From Metallyticus violacea (Eukaryota > Arthropoda > Insecta > Mantodea > Metallyticidae), in contig CM060846.1 in the NCBI GenBank assembly GCA_030762175.1, positions 180,917,041-180,981,040 on the forward strand: DNA of 64,000 bases. Reading direction: 5' to 3'. How positions within the stretch are numbered: the stretch's first letter is position 1; the number at the start of each line of letters is the position of its first letter. The translations under genes were made by a program, and so were the position numbers. Below, one piece after another: positions 1 to 10,649 of this stretch. The notes below the pieces were generated by a model. The model did no database searches, was not told the origin of the DNA, and saw only the letters and a program-made list of their open reading frames with translations.

Positions 1-551
1 CAATAACGACAATAGCAACATCCCACGACCAAACAACCTCAACGAGTTAAATATTTTATTATGCTACGGATACATCTCCTGCAAACATTTCATCAAAACT
101 CACATTTAAGTTCCAATATTTGAAAAAAATGCCAAAATTAAGTCAGAGGAACCGTAAGTTCCAGACTATAATTCAGTTGAGCCTTTCAATTGCCTCAACA
201 ATTAAAGAAAGCGGGTATTGCGAATTAGTCAATTTGCGCTTAAACTTTTCTTTGTACATAAACATCTTACCCGTCGTGACAACAGCGCATCATTACCTTC
301 ATCAGGTAGACGTCGACATCAATTTAAATTAATTTTGCAGGCTTTGTGTACACATGGATCTTGTGTGCATGTATCCCTTATCATTTAGGTTTATCACAAG
401 TAAAACCAAAGGCTCAAGTGACGTTACTGGTGCTTCTTTTTTTAAATATTTAAGGTGTAGTAGTGAATCAGGCCCTATTTTCACCAATGACGCTTAAGTA
501 CACGTCTAAGTGAATACAAACGACTTCAAGATCTGGTTCAAATTGCAGTTC
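1..551. other. left flank, no gene recognised
   Basis: AT-rich DNA outside the Maverick element. The only open frame (about 120-332) has no family resemblance and no codon or splice context to support it. No repeat family was recognised. Confidence 0.5.
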
Positions 552-557
552 CTACTC
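552..557. repeat. target site duplication, left (CTACTC)
   Basis: The six bases just outside the left AGTA terminus match the six just outside the right terminus (20867-20872, CTGCTC) at five of six positions. Six bases is the typical Polinton duplication length. Confidence 0.8.
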
Positions 558-991
558 AGTAGTATCTTTTATGGATTAAGCCGTTGGATTAACGATATTT
601 CCGCTACTAGTTTCGCTCTCTTAATCACCGGATTATCGTATTAATCCCTGGAATTTTTGATAATCCATCGACTGAATCCATAACCGATTTTTTTATTCAT
701 ACAAAAATGTATAACAGTCCACCAGAGTACTAGTGTCGCGCCCCCAAGGATTATCACGATAAATTATATTTTATTAAAAACAAAATGGCGACGGTCATAA
801 CAAATGTTTAAATACAAAGAACCAGGGCGCTAGTGTCGCGCTCCCACGGATTATCGTGATAAACCAATCCTTAATCCATCTTTTGGGGGGCGGGGGTGGT
901 TGTGGATGTCTTAAGAAGGTATGTTTAGTTTAACTACTTTGGGAAACAAGCAATAAAAATGTATCTAAAAAGTAAACTGTATTGTTTTAAT
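558..991 (+). repeat. Maverick terminal inverted repeat, left
   Basis: Aligns to the reverse complement of 20428-20866 along its whole length with scattered substitutions and small indels. Shared landmarks are TTATGGATTAAGCC near the outer end, AAAATGGCGACGGTC in the middle and CTTAAGAAGGTATGTTTAG near the inner end. It contains three spaced copies of a module ending in GGATTATC-GATAA (about 605-642, 721-762 and 821-864). The inner end runs into a 166-bp tandem duplication. Confidence 0.93.
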
Positions 992-1272
992 TACAGCTAT
1001 GAGTATAAATTGCGAGTGTATTGAGGCGAAACAATCAACTTGAAAAGCAATTTGTTTGCTAAAATGACAATCAGCTCGTTAAAAATGCAAGTTTAATGTA
1101 ATTAATGGGAAATATGCAATAAAAACATATTTAAAATGCAAATTATTTTGTTTAAATTACAACTATGAGTCATTAATTGCGAGTGTAATGGGGCAAATCA
1201 ATCAATTAGAAATGCAATTTGTTTACTAAAACAACAATCTGTTTGTTAAAAATACAAGATTGATGTAATTAA
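941..1272. repeat. two tandem copies of a 166-bp unit
   Basis: Units at 941-1106 and 1107-1272 both begin GGGAAA, share AATTGCGAGTGTA in the middle and end near TGTAATTAA. Roughly the first 50 bases of unit one are also the inner end of the left terminal inverted repeat. The right side of the element has only that first part, so the duplication is left-specific. Confidence 0.8.
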
Positions 1273-1342
1273 AGCAATCAACACACACAAATGAATAAAA
1301 ATCCTACATAATGTTCACCCCCGCAGTCCGGAAACACCCGTC

Positions 1343-1411
1343 ACATGCTTGCTTCACTGCCACACAGAGACTTACATTTTACATGCTTGCTTGACTGCCA
1401 CACAGAGACTT
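1343..1411. repeat. 38-bp tandem duplication
   Basis: ACATGCTTGCTT-ACTGCCACACAGAGACTT occurs at 1343 and again at 1381, with one base changed. It lies in subterminal noncoding Maverick DNA. Confidence 0.8.
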
Positions 1412-1412
1412 G

Positions 1413-1917
1413 TTTTCGATTTCTAGACCAGACTTTAAACCGTTAACTTTTACGCTACGCATACTGCTTTCGTCATTCGGACAAGGGCATTATATTAAGT
1501 TCGTTTCTCAACTGAATGCAAAATGTACTAAGTTTTGGGGGAAACGTATATTTACAAATTAAATGTTAACCTTCCACAAGGAAAAAAAATTGTCATATCA
1601 CGCCAAAAGACGAACGCGATGAAATACACCTGCTTTGGCCCTGACCGTCATAAAGTCCCCTTCCTGCTCAAAGGTTAACTCTGTACTTCGCGGTCTCTTA
1701 TGACATTCAGGTCAGTAATACGGTATTGAAAGGTGGGGTATGAAATTACCCAACCCGTATTTTCGTGGCGCTCACGTGACCGAAGCATAGATGGCCGAGT
1801 ACCTTTCAATGCGGATAACGAAATATAGTACGTTTAATATAAGAATCCTTACAAAAGTCATTCATCCAGTTTTCCCATGTACAACGGTGTATTTACACAA
1901 TTTTTTCTTGATAGTTA
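1413..1917. other. Maverick subterminal noncoding DNA
   Basis: No open frame, known motif or repeat recognised between the 38-bp duplication and the degenerate array that starts near 1919. Confidence 0.4.
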
Positions 1918-3080
1918 TTTAATATAAACGTGCTGCAAAATGTATACTTTATTAACTGGTTGTTGTTAATATGAAATAGATTTAGATTACATTACAATAA
2001 TTTATATAATTCGTTAATAGATAATAATTATATTATTTTTTCACAAAAGCCATTCATCGGTTGTTATTAATATTAAATTGTTTTAGAGAGTATTATAATA
2101 GTATATATAATTCGTTAATAGAAAATATCTGTTGTCGTTGTGCACACCTTACGATAGAGATAGCATTTTAATATTTAATATAAACGAGATGATAATTCCA
2201 ACTGGTTGCTGTTAATATTAAATTTTATTTATTCATAAATAGATTGATAAACAACGGTGCGAAATATATAATTTTCCTTCACTTCGCTGTTAATGAAACA
2301 AGGTCACGTTATAATGCTGTTAGCGTTTTACTAAGGAAATGTCGCTCTCGTTCTGAAAATAGGTTCCCCTTCTGCGAAATATTTAATTTTGCTTCACTTA
2401 GCTGTGTATGAAACTGGGTCACGTGATAATGTTGTTTGTTTTTCACTAAGGAAATGTATGTCGCCCTCTTTCAGAAAGTAGCTTTCCACCCCAGATGCGT
2501 TACACTAACCGGTTGATAGCTGTTCACAGATAACACTCTCGCATATGCATACCTTACGATAGAGATGACATTTTTATTTTAATATAAATGTGCTGCAAAA
2601 TTTTTATTTTATTAACTGGCTGCCAATAATATTACATTAATTTTGATTAAATTACAACAATATATATAATTCATTAATACAAATATCCGTACATAGAAAA
2701 CATTTATCATGAACAATGTCACGTATGCATACCCTATGATAGAGATTACATTTTTCTTTTAATAAAAGCGTGTTGCAACATGTTTATTTTATATATAATG
2801 CAAAGAATAAAGTGTTGGTGCTTTTTACTGCTTAAATGTCGATAAGACACGGCCTTATTCAAAATGGCGTTAAACGAAGTTTAATATGATGTTAAAATAT
2901 TATTATATATATTATAGCCGGTGCGAAATAATCCATGTCTAGCCTTAACCTATAGTTTGAATTGAAAGAACTGAATCGGCTGGTTGCAAAATGCAATTCC
3001 TCTGAAATAGTCGTATATACAAACATATTATTTTCTAATGTTATTTAATATAAACGTAATGATAATTCCGGAGAGCTCAA
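1918..3080. repeat. degenerate AT-rich subterminal repeat array
   Basis: Two interleaved families are visible. The first carries CTTACGATAGAGAT followed by TTTAATATAAACG and TTAACTGGTTG, with starts near 2141, 2547 and 2727 and partial copies near 1918 and 3040. The second is a pair of about 118 bp (about 2262-2378 and 2379-2495) sharing TTCACTT-GCTGT, GGTCACGT-ATAATG and CACTAAGGAAATGT. The copies are diverged. No protein is encoded here. Confidence 0.65.
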
Positions 3081-3471
3081 TTCCATATAATAGAAAATAT
3101 TTTAATATGATATTGATTGCTATTACAATACTATACAGTAACAATATTGCGAAAACATTACTGTAATCATTCAAAAAATTGAAGGAAAGGAAATGCGCAT
3201 TTAGTAAAAGTTTGATTGCTAATGACAAAGTAACTAAAACATTATCATGAAATAATAATTTAATATATGTGTGAACATTGTATGTATATGTAAGAGCTGT
3301 AGAAAACGTTTCGCTTTACAGTATACCTAAGCCAAATATTTTATTCCCCCAAACTTGGTTGACAATGTTCCTGTAATAATAGTCGACATTTTGCCTAAGA
3401 AAGCTTTCACAACATAGGTCTTCATTGGTTATAAAATCCAAGTGGGCGTGGTGAAGGGTGGGGAGATGTTG

Positions 3472-3510
3472 TATAAAAACACCGAACAATTCCGATAATT
3501 AGTCACATCT
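3472..3510 (+). promoter_or_regulatory. core promoter of the first Maverick ORF
   Basis: TATAAAA at 3472-3478 is preceded by GGGCGTGG (a GC/CACCC-type box at 3444-3451). It is followed about 30 bases later by an initiator-like TTAGTCACATC. The ATG at 3515 sits in a good eukaryotic context (ACAATGG). Spacing fits a TATA-Inr promoter; the start site itself is inferred. Confidence 0.55.
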
Positions 3511-3514
3511 CACA

Positions 3515-4018
3515 ATGGCAAAGCTTAGTCTGAAGAGAAAGGACAGCGGGCGGGAGATGAATCTTATGGAAGGCTTCATACCAACAATAGCTATCAACGA
3601 TGCTGCTGTTAATCAAAATTTTTCTTCTAGCGGTGAACCACAGGCGTGTGTTGCCTTGCAACCTACTTTTGAAATTACAGGCCATAAGGGGAGATCTGCT
3701 CAAAAGTTTTACTCGGGGTATGCCGATACTGAAATTATGGTTAGTTCAGGGCCCAAAGATGCAGATCCTAACCAGTGGGTTTCTAGGGTTTTTAATGAAC
3801 ATTTATCGTTTGTTAATGACAACCTCCTAAGAACCATTCAGGTTTCATGGGAATCACGATTCATGATCCCAAACATCCTGACAGCAGTTAATATGAGTGC
3901 TCGTAGGTTCGATCAAGTGAATCCCGAAGCCATATTGAAATCATTGGAGAAAGTAATGCAGAGTAATAAAGAAGGTGGCCTCTCAAAATTTGGTGTGTTT
4001 GGACAAATGAAGTATTAG
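3515..4018 (+). CDS. uncharacterised 167-aa Maverick protein, intact ORF
   Basis: I do not recognise this protein. It is a single uninterrupted frame of 167 codons, while nearly every other gene in the element is broken. The N-terminus is basic (lysines and arginines within the first 15 residues). The middle has an aromatic stretch (residues 66-70, KFYSG) and a conserved-looking VSWESRFMIPN segment (about 110-120). The C-terminus is a likely helix (AILKSLEKVMQ) followed by a Gly/Phe tail. No signal peptide or membrane span is visible. It begins 37 bases downstream of a good TATA box and lies first in the element, before polB. Possible roles such as an early regulatory or DNA-binding protein are guesses. 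Start chosen: first ATG, with an ACAATGG context. Confidence 0.6.
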   Translation: MAKLSLKRKDSGREMNLMEGFIPTIAINDAAVNQNFSSSGEPQACVALQPTFEITGHKGRSAQKFYSGYADTEIMVSSGPKDADPNQWVSRVFNEHLSFVNDNLLRTIQVSWESRFMIPNILTAVNMSARRFDQVNPEAILKSLEKVMQSNKEGGLSKFGVFGQMKY

Positions 4019-4077
4019 GTTCATGCTACAAACACTGCGACGACTGAAGTAAAATCAGAGTAATCATTGAAATAAAG

Positions 4078-7000
4078 AACAATGGCAACTTTTGTCTAGC
4101 TAGATCCAGCGCCGTGTCAATATCCAAAATTGACGGGGACATAAATTATGATTTGATTAGAAGGCAGGAATTTAATCAAAAACTAAAGGCTGTAGATTGT
4201 GTGAGAAAATAGGCAAAACAAATGTTTACCCTTGAAGAAGTGAACATCTTTTAGATGGCGCTAAAGGATTACTGCATAACAGTTTTGGTGACCATAGTGG
4301 GAAAAATGTCCTCTACAAGCAAAAAAATAGCTCCGATAAACATATAAACATAATATTCGACGACAGGCATTATAACTATTGCAAACCTGCACGGGGCATT
4401 CAAATGTAAAAGGTATTGTCGACAGTGCAATTTTCCCTCATTGCATGAAAAAGAAACTCACAGGTGCGAACAAAATTGCACTAAAGGTCGTCAGAGGTGC
4501 CCACCCACGTTTGATAGGTACGAGAAATGTGTCGCGTGTCATCGCGCTTTCAACGGACAGATCTGCTTTAATAATCATTTGATTAAGGGAAATTATTACC
4601 CCGAAACAATGTGAGTGTGTGACGTTGAAAAAGTCAGTCCGATGTGCTACAAACTTGTTAATAAGAGCTGTAGAAAAATCCTCACAAGTGCGGGGAGACT
4701 TTATGTAGTACCTGTAAAATTCATGTAAATGCAACCACCAGTAAAATTCAGCCGTAAAATTCGCTAAATATACAAAATAATTTCATATTCATGTCCATAA
4801 ATTCTGAGTTTACTCAGAACACTCTTTATTCCGAGGGCGTGGTTCAACATGTCCCCATTCTATGTGTTCTATACAAAAGCTGTGGTTTATGCATTGACGA
4901 ACCTCACAATAAGGCCTATTGTACGCAGGGTGTGTTAAAGAACAGGTATTTGACAAGGAGCCTGTGAAACAATTGTTTGATTACATCACACAACCGTGGT
5001 TTGAGTCCCAGACATCATCTTCCTTGCACACTACCTCAGGTCCTATGATGGGCAGTTTCCGCTAAAGTACATAGTGAGCAACGTAAATGGGGACCCGGAA
5101 GTCATCATGAACGCAAGCAAAATATGCAGAATGAATTATAAGAGTGGGGCATTTGTTGACTATTTGAATTTAATTCCTGTGCCACTGTCTCGCTTTTCAA
5201 GGACCTTTCAACTTCCCGAATGCAAATGTTACTTTCCCTACCTATTTAACACAAAGGAAAATGAAAAGTATATTGATCCTGTACCGGGACAGAAATGTTA
5301 CTGTCCTGACGGCATGAATATAAGTGAGCAAAACCTTCGAGAAGTGGCATGGTGAAATGGTGTCCTCAAATTATGTCTTTGACATGAAAAATAAATGGTG
5401 TCTTAAGGCAAAACTGACGTATTTCTCCTGAGTCAGAGTGTTTCCAAAATTAGGAAACAATCAGTGAAGAGAACGGCATTGACCCGTTTAGAGAATGCGT
5501 CACCATAGCTCATGCATGTATGAATGTTTACAGGAAACGGTTTATGCCAAGAAATAAAATTCCACTTATTCCTGGAGGTGGGTACTGCTTAGCTGATAAG
5601 CAATCACGAATTGCGTGCATCTGGTTGTCGTGGTTGAAACAGCAACAATCAACCACCATACAGCATGCTTATCCCTGCCGGGAAAATAAAGTTTTAGGAC
5701 ATAAAGTGGACGGGTACAGAGACAAATGTGTCTATTTCTTTCACGGATGCTTCTACCACGGCTGCACACGATGTTACCCGAATAGAAATTTTAAGTTATA
5801 CAACACGGGTAACGAAACCATGGGCTCCAGATATAAGGACACCGTAAGGGTCACAAAGATGAAGAGAGATGCAGGCTACCTGGTGCCCGAGATGTGGGAA
5901 TGTGAGTTTAATGCCATGATTAAGGCCTACGGTGTTTTGGCAGATTTTCTCAAAAGTTTTCCCTATCCCAAAACTCTCAACCCACGAGATGCCTTCTTCG
6001 GTAGGCGCACAAATTGTACGAAAACCTACTGCGAGGCCACTGAAGACATCAAAATGTTTTGTTATGACGTGTGCCGTTTGCACCCGTTTGTCAATAGTAC
6101 AAAAGCTTACCCCGTGGGACATCCAAAGATCCATGTTGATAAATGTCCAAATTTGTAAGATGTTGACGGTGGTATTGTAAAATGTAAGAATCTTCCCCCG
6201 GAAAGACTGTACCATCCAGTTCTGCGCATTAACGGCAAGCTTGTGTATCCGATGTGGCGCACACGTGCAGAGGTGGAGAGCCAGACAGAGTGCACGCATA
6301 CAAAGGCCGAAAGATGTACGACAGGCACCTGGGTAGTGGACGAAATTAAAGTCGCATTAGAGGAAAGCTATAGGGTGATTCATGTATACGAAATATGGAA
6401 GTACGAAATGGTACGCTATAACCCTTCGATTGTGAAAAGGGACTTTTTCAAGACTATGTGAACCAGTTTCTGAAAATTAAAACCGAAGCCTGCGGTTGGC
6501 CCAAAGACAGCGACAAAAATGAGTATATAGCGCAATATTTGCAAAAAGAAGGCGTGGCACTGGACAAATAAATCATTGAAATTTATCCTGGCAGGCGCGA
6601 TTTGGCTAAACGCATGTTAAACGTATTTTGCGGAAAATATGGCCAACGCGATAACTTGTCCATGTGTGAGCCTGTAAAAGATTATTCAAGGCTCATAGAC
6701 CTACTGAACGACCCAGGTGTAGAGGTACACTCTTACCTGGAGGAGGTGTTGTACGTGGTATGGAAGCACTGTGAGCCGAATCGTAAATGAATTGTACCAC
6801 CAACACCGTCATAGCTGCATATACAACTGCCCATGCTAGATTAGAACCCTATTCCTATCTTAGGAGATTGTGCGAGCGAGTGTGTTATTTCGACACTGAT
6901 TCTGTTATACCCACGTACAGGCCGGGGGAATGGATGTCTCCCACGGCACCATTTTTGGGCTGTATTACTGATGAACTAGAAAAGTGCGGTGCAGGCGCAT

Positions 7001-7310
7001 ATATTTCAAGATTTGCATCTATAGGCCTAAAACGCTACACCATAGAATTCAGGTGTGGGGAAAAGACGCACTCTGTCTGTAAAATTAAAGGCATCACCCT
7101 TAACTCGGGGAATTTGAAGAAAGTAAACACTTATGTAATCATCAACATTGCACTGAGGAAAAATACAATGTCGGTAGTGTTTGAAGGCACTCAGATATCT
7201 ATAGGAAATTTCTAGGCTCTGTAGTAACCGAGCCTTCAAAAAAGAACCTAGAGAATTGTGGTTAACACCGAGTACAAAGTGAAAACTTTGATTCATAACC
7301 GTACGGGTAT
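4078..7310 (+). pseudogene. polB: protein-primed family B DNA polymerase (Polinton PolB), broken
   Basis: Replicates the element from its termini by protein priming, as in adenoviruses and Polintons. Segments in several frames line up in order. An N-terminal segment lies near 4078-4260. A Cys/His-rich finger region follows at about 4375-4615. The exonuclease-side segment at 5074-5355 contains YLNLIPVPLSRF. The central segment at 5520-6158 contains the family hallmark FHGCFYHGC. Palm and thumb pieces lie at 6243-6461, 6602-6790 and 6787-7215. Motif C is intact as YFDTDSV (about 6889-6909). Motif A is damaged (DVCRLHPF where the family has D-x2-SLYP), and motif B reads KRMLNVFCGKYGQR. At least five frame changes and several stops separate the pieces. 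The roughly 3.2-kb span fits the usual length of about 1,000 residues. It lies between the first ORF and the ATPase. Confidence 0.92.
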
Positions 7311-7345
7311 AAAAGAAGATGTAATTAATCACTTTTACATCATTC
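7308..7345 (+). promoter_or_regulatory. putative TATA-Inr promoter of the ATPase gene, inside the polB 3' end
   Basis: TATAAAA at 7308-7314 is followed by TCATTC at 7340-7345, a perfect match to the arthropod initiator TCAKTY. Spacing is about 34 bases, and the ATPase ATG follows at 7353. The TATA box overlaps codons for the C-terminal PYGYK of PolB. A very short leader of about 10 bases is implied. Confidence 0.45.
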
Positions 7346-7352
7346 CTCCAAA

Positions 7353-8008
7353 ATGTGTGCAAACCATTACTTTAAATTTAGTTTTCCGTGTACCATGCTA
7401 ATCGGAGGTCCTTCGCGGTGTGGTAAATCAACATTTGTTAAAAATTTAATTGATAATGAAGGTGAAACGTTTGACAAGGCTTTGAGAAAAGTGTTATGAT
7501 GTCATCCACCAGAATATTCTCCTAAAGCAAGTCCGTTATTCGCGGCCCATGTAGACATACGAGATTTGGAGACTGTTAACGAGGGAGATCTGGTTATTTT
7601 AGATGATTTAATGTACGAGGCAGATGAGGTAAACGTGGAATTTTTTTCACCAGAGACTTGCATCACAAACGTTTCGGAATTATTTACATGCTCCAAATTG
7701 TGTTTCCACAAGGAAAGAAATTTAGAACTATATCTCTGAATGCAAAATACATTGTCGTGTTTAAAAACAATAGAGACAAAATGCAGATTGACATACTTTG
7801 TCGACAGATGGAGCCAAAGAATTCTAGGTTTCTGTTAGATACATTTGAAATGGCTACCGAAAACCCCCGCGGTTATTTATTGTTGGATTGCACTCAGTAG
7901 ACGCCTAATCAATATAGGTATCGAATCAATGTCCTTCCGGGTGAAACGTCTTCTTATTTTATACCCAATATTGATCGCATTCTGATGGTTTTCGATGTCC
8001 TTAAATAG
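7353..8008 (+). pseudogene. FtsK/HerA-type DNA packaging ATPase, broken
   Basis: ATP-driven motor that pumps viral-type DNA into capsids; a core Polinton/adintovirus gene. The Walker A motif GGPSRCGKST lies about 25 residues from the start. The Walker B motif LVILDDLM follows near 7590. The second half contains the family-typical segment FPQGKKFRTISLNAKYIVVF (about 7699-7758), then a run ending near LLLDCTQ. Lesions seen: an in-frame TGA at 7497, a frameshift near 7640-7660 and a TAG at 7898. Coding resemblance continues after this last stop to 8008. The start is the ATG just after the putative initiator. Length of about 215 codons fits the family. Confidence 0.9.
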
Positions 8009-8055
8009 GCGAACAATCAACACACTACAGACCTTTTCACATAAGCATATTCCGG

Positions 8056-8262
8056 ATGAGCATTGCCAAACTGAGTAGACCGCTGATTGCAAGAGAGCAC
8101 GCAAACTTTACCGTACTTGGCAAGGCCAAACCCGCTTTGAGACAGAAACTGTTAAAAAGCGCTAGCCGCGAGCTCATAAATGCAAATTCAGAGTGTATAC
8201 TCAAGTCAGCAGAGGGATATCAATTTGTCTGTAAATTGCTTGAAGCACTTAAAGAAACATAA
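8056..8262 (+). CDS. small conserved Polinton protein (about 68 aa)
   Basis: A short, highly basic, Ala/Leu/Lys-rich protein, predicted mostly helical, with the pattern KAKPALRQKLLKSASRELI followed by ANSECILKSAEG. Small proteins of this type commonly lie between the ATPase and integrase in animal Polintons and adintoviruses; their role is not established. The frame is open for its full length here. A frameless region of about 45 bases separates it from the ATPase. I am fairly sure of the family and not sure of the function; a DNA- or capsid-binding role would fit the charge. Confidence 0.6.
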   Translation: MSIAKLSRPLIAREHANFTVLGKAKPALRQKLLKSASRELINANSECILKSAEGYQFVCKLLEALKET

Positions 8263-8267
8263 TACTT

Positions 8268-8705
8268 GTTGGAGAAAGTTAATCAACAAAGGACCAAGGA
8301 CCAAAGGACCAAGAAAATTATTCTTGTGCAGAGAGGTGGTCTTTTAACTGCTTTCCTACTTCCGATATTGGCTTCGCTGGGCAGCGCACTCTTGTCAAAA
8401 TGAACTACGGTAAGCAAATTATTGTAGCTTCACAGCCAAAAGATGTCGAAAAGCTTCATCTCGTAGACAAATCACTTACAAACCTATAAGAGAAATGAAT
8501 AAAGTTCATCATGCTGATTTGGCAGCCACCGAGAATTGGCGAATGATAAAATGTAAGTTGGGAACTATCTCGATCTTATATCACAAGTGAGAGAACCATA
8601 CCTTGAATCAAAAGAAGAAGAAGAAGAGCTCGAAGTAAAGAAGGAGGAGCTTGTAAAGGTCAAAAAGAGCGGAACGTCCTATAACCTTCGCAAACAAATG
8701 TGGGA
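8268..8705 (+). pseudogene. small hydrophobic Polinton protein and charged tail, broken
   Basis: The first part encodes KIILVQRGGLLTAFLLPILA, a basic start leading into a Gly/Leu-rich hydrophobic segment, and ends with TGA at 8401. A second short frame begins at the overlapping ATG (8400-8489) and contains YGKQIIVASQPKDVEKL. A charged Glu/Lys-rich coil follows (about 8600-8690), running up to the integrase. In intact relatives comparable pieces can form a single capsid-associated protein; that is inferred here. Stops between the pieces show decay. No catalytic motif is visible. Confidence 0.5.
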
Positions 8706-8711
8706 ACAACT

Positions 8712-9565
8712 ATGAACGCAATGAAGAAAATTTATTTCAATCCAGAACACTATGCAGGTTTTGGTACATCAGAGAAACTTCGCAAGTCCACAGACATACC
8801 AAAATCAAAAATCGAGTCCTTTCTTCAAACGCAGGATATTATATATTTCACAGACCAACAAGGAAAAGATTTTCCATGAAATTTTATCACGTGACCAATA
8901 TGGACGACCTTTGGGAAGCTGATCTAAATGTGATGAAACGCAAAAGAAAACAATAAACATTACATTTACATCTTGACGGCGATTGAACTTTTCTCGAAAT
9001 ATGCTTGGGCTATACCGTTAAAATCTACATTAGGGACGGATATTACAAATGCATTTAAAACTATATTCTCACATTGCCGGCTGAAGGTGCTGCAAACAGA
9101 TAAAGGAAATAAGTTCAGCAACAAAACGTTTCAAACAATTTTTAACCAATAATGCTGTAAAGTATCACACAGCAAAAAACAATGTCAAAGCCAGCGTTGT
9201 AGAGCGTTTCAATAGAACTGTAAAGACGAAAATGTGCAAATATTTCACCCATAAAAACACTTATAGATACATAGAAGTCCTTCCCGCCCTTTTAAACTCG
9301 TACAATAGTTAATTCCACAGGTCTATAAAGATGACTCCAAATTGTGTCGATAAAAGCAACATTTTACAGGTATATGAAAATCTTTACGGTCAGAGTGCAG
9401 ACAAACCGAGTAAAATTAAATTTAATGTGGAAGACCATGTGCGTATATCAAAACAGAAAACGCGCCATCTTTTACTCCGAGGAGATACAACAAGTTGCTC
9501 TCCCGAAATCATTCAAAATAGACAAAATACTTAATACTAAAGGTCGCGGTCGCAATAAGCAATAA
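8712..9565 (+). pseudogene. int: retroviral-type integrase (Polinton INT), broken
   Basis: Catalyses strand transfer of the element ends, giving the 6-bp duplication seen at 552 and 20867. The N-terminal part near 8721-8880 contains YFNPEHYAGFGTSEKL, typical of the zinc-binding/leader part of Polinton integrases. The DDE core is recognisable in pieces. The first block reads FSKYAWAIPLKS (about 8991-9030), the second LKVLQTDKGNKF with the second catalytic Asp (about 9085-9120), and the third VKASVVERFNRTVKTK with the Glu (about 9184-9230). A chromatin-binding-like C-terminus follows to about 9562. Multiple frameshifts and stops break the frame. The first catalytic Asp lies in a damaged stretch near 8960-8990. 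Confidence 0.88.
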
Positions 9566-9632
9566 CTTGTTAAGTTGCAAGGCTTTCCAAACAAGTTTAC
9601 ACTTGGGTCCTGGCTGCAACTATCAATTCCAT

Positions 9633-10649
9633 ATGTTTAGAACTAAACCGTTTTCCCTCACGCTTGTGAGTAACGCCTGTATGGACCATTTCAATGACAA
9701 TACAACTTCCAGATTTTCAAAATTCTTAACGGAGATAATAGTGTTGCAAGGAGAATGTGATGTAGCACTGCAAAAGGTTAGTTACCCTGTGAAATTCTAT
9801 AACGTAACAAATCACGATAATCAAATTATTGGAACCGTATATAACAAGATCGAACCAGGGACACATTCAAAAATAACAATTGCCCCATGATATTGTGCAC
9901 AACCCTAAAGTTTTGGTACACACCGTTAACTCTGTTATAAGTGAAAATTTTCAGGTCGAAGACCTTTTCATTTATAACGAGGGAAAAATATTGGCAGCCA
10001 GTGTGACATTAAAGTCACACATGTCAGCCATATTCCCACCAGCAAATATGTAGGTTATGTAGAAAATGCTGCATCTTCCACAACCAGGAGAGGTATGTTA
10101 GAAAGTACGAACCAAACGTTCCAAACAAAGGTTCATATTAATACAAATCCTCAGAATAAGCAACCAACTCCTAAGTCAATTCCACCTAAACAGCCGATCT
10201 TTCCTAAACCGTCAACTCCTCCTCCTCCTCCTCCTCCTCCGGTCACGCAAAAGAACCTTATACACATGCTGGTTTTGTCGCCATCCATGGCCAAGATGAT
10301 GTGATTCGAACCATATACACACGTGGTAGAACAGGTAATTGACATACACCCTGTTGATCCATAGGGTTTTCCTTACGAGATGTTCATGTACTGCAATCTG
10401 ATAGTACCACAAGTGGTGGACAACACGTTTATACAGGCCATTGAAAGCGTTTCTATAGAGTATGAAAAAGGTGACAATACATGCATGATTATTGAAAAGT
10501 CTTTCACTTCACTTAACTGGGTACCTTTGATGCACCAAGACTTTAAAAGCGCGAATATAGATTTATTAAACGGTTTCGGTGATTTCTTGCCATTTGTAGA
10601 CGGACTTTCATCTACTATAGTTCTAACATTTCGCCCGAAATGGAGTTGA
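9633..10649 (+). pseudogene. penton-like minor capsid protein, broken
   Basis: Single-jelly-roll protein expected at the capsid vertices. The start segment reads FSLTLVSNACMDHFNDNTT, and a later CDVALQKVSYPVKFYNV matches the family's N-terminal half. The C-terminal part (10380-10649) has FMYCNLIVPQVVDNTFIQAI and ends in IVLTFRPKWS, typical of the family's last strands. Between them lies a Pro/Gln-rich segment with an eight-proline run (about 10150-10245). A TGA at 9888 and frame changes near 9885 and 10300-10370 break it. The ATG at 9633 is preferred over 9567 because family similarity starts there. The 3' end overlaps the next ORF by 10 bases. Confidence 0.82.

Noticed and set aside
1343..1411. 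CRISPR-like direct repeats
   Set aside because: Only two adjacent copies with no spacers, in a eukaryotic transposon.
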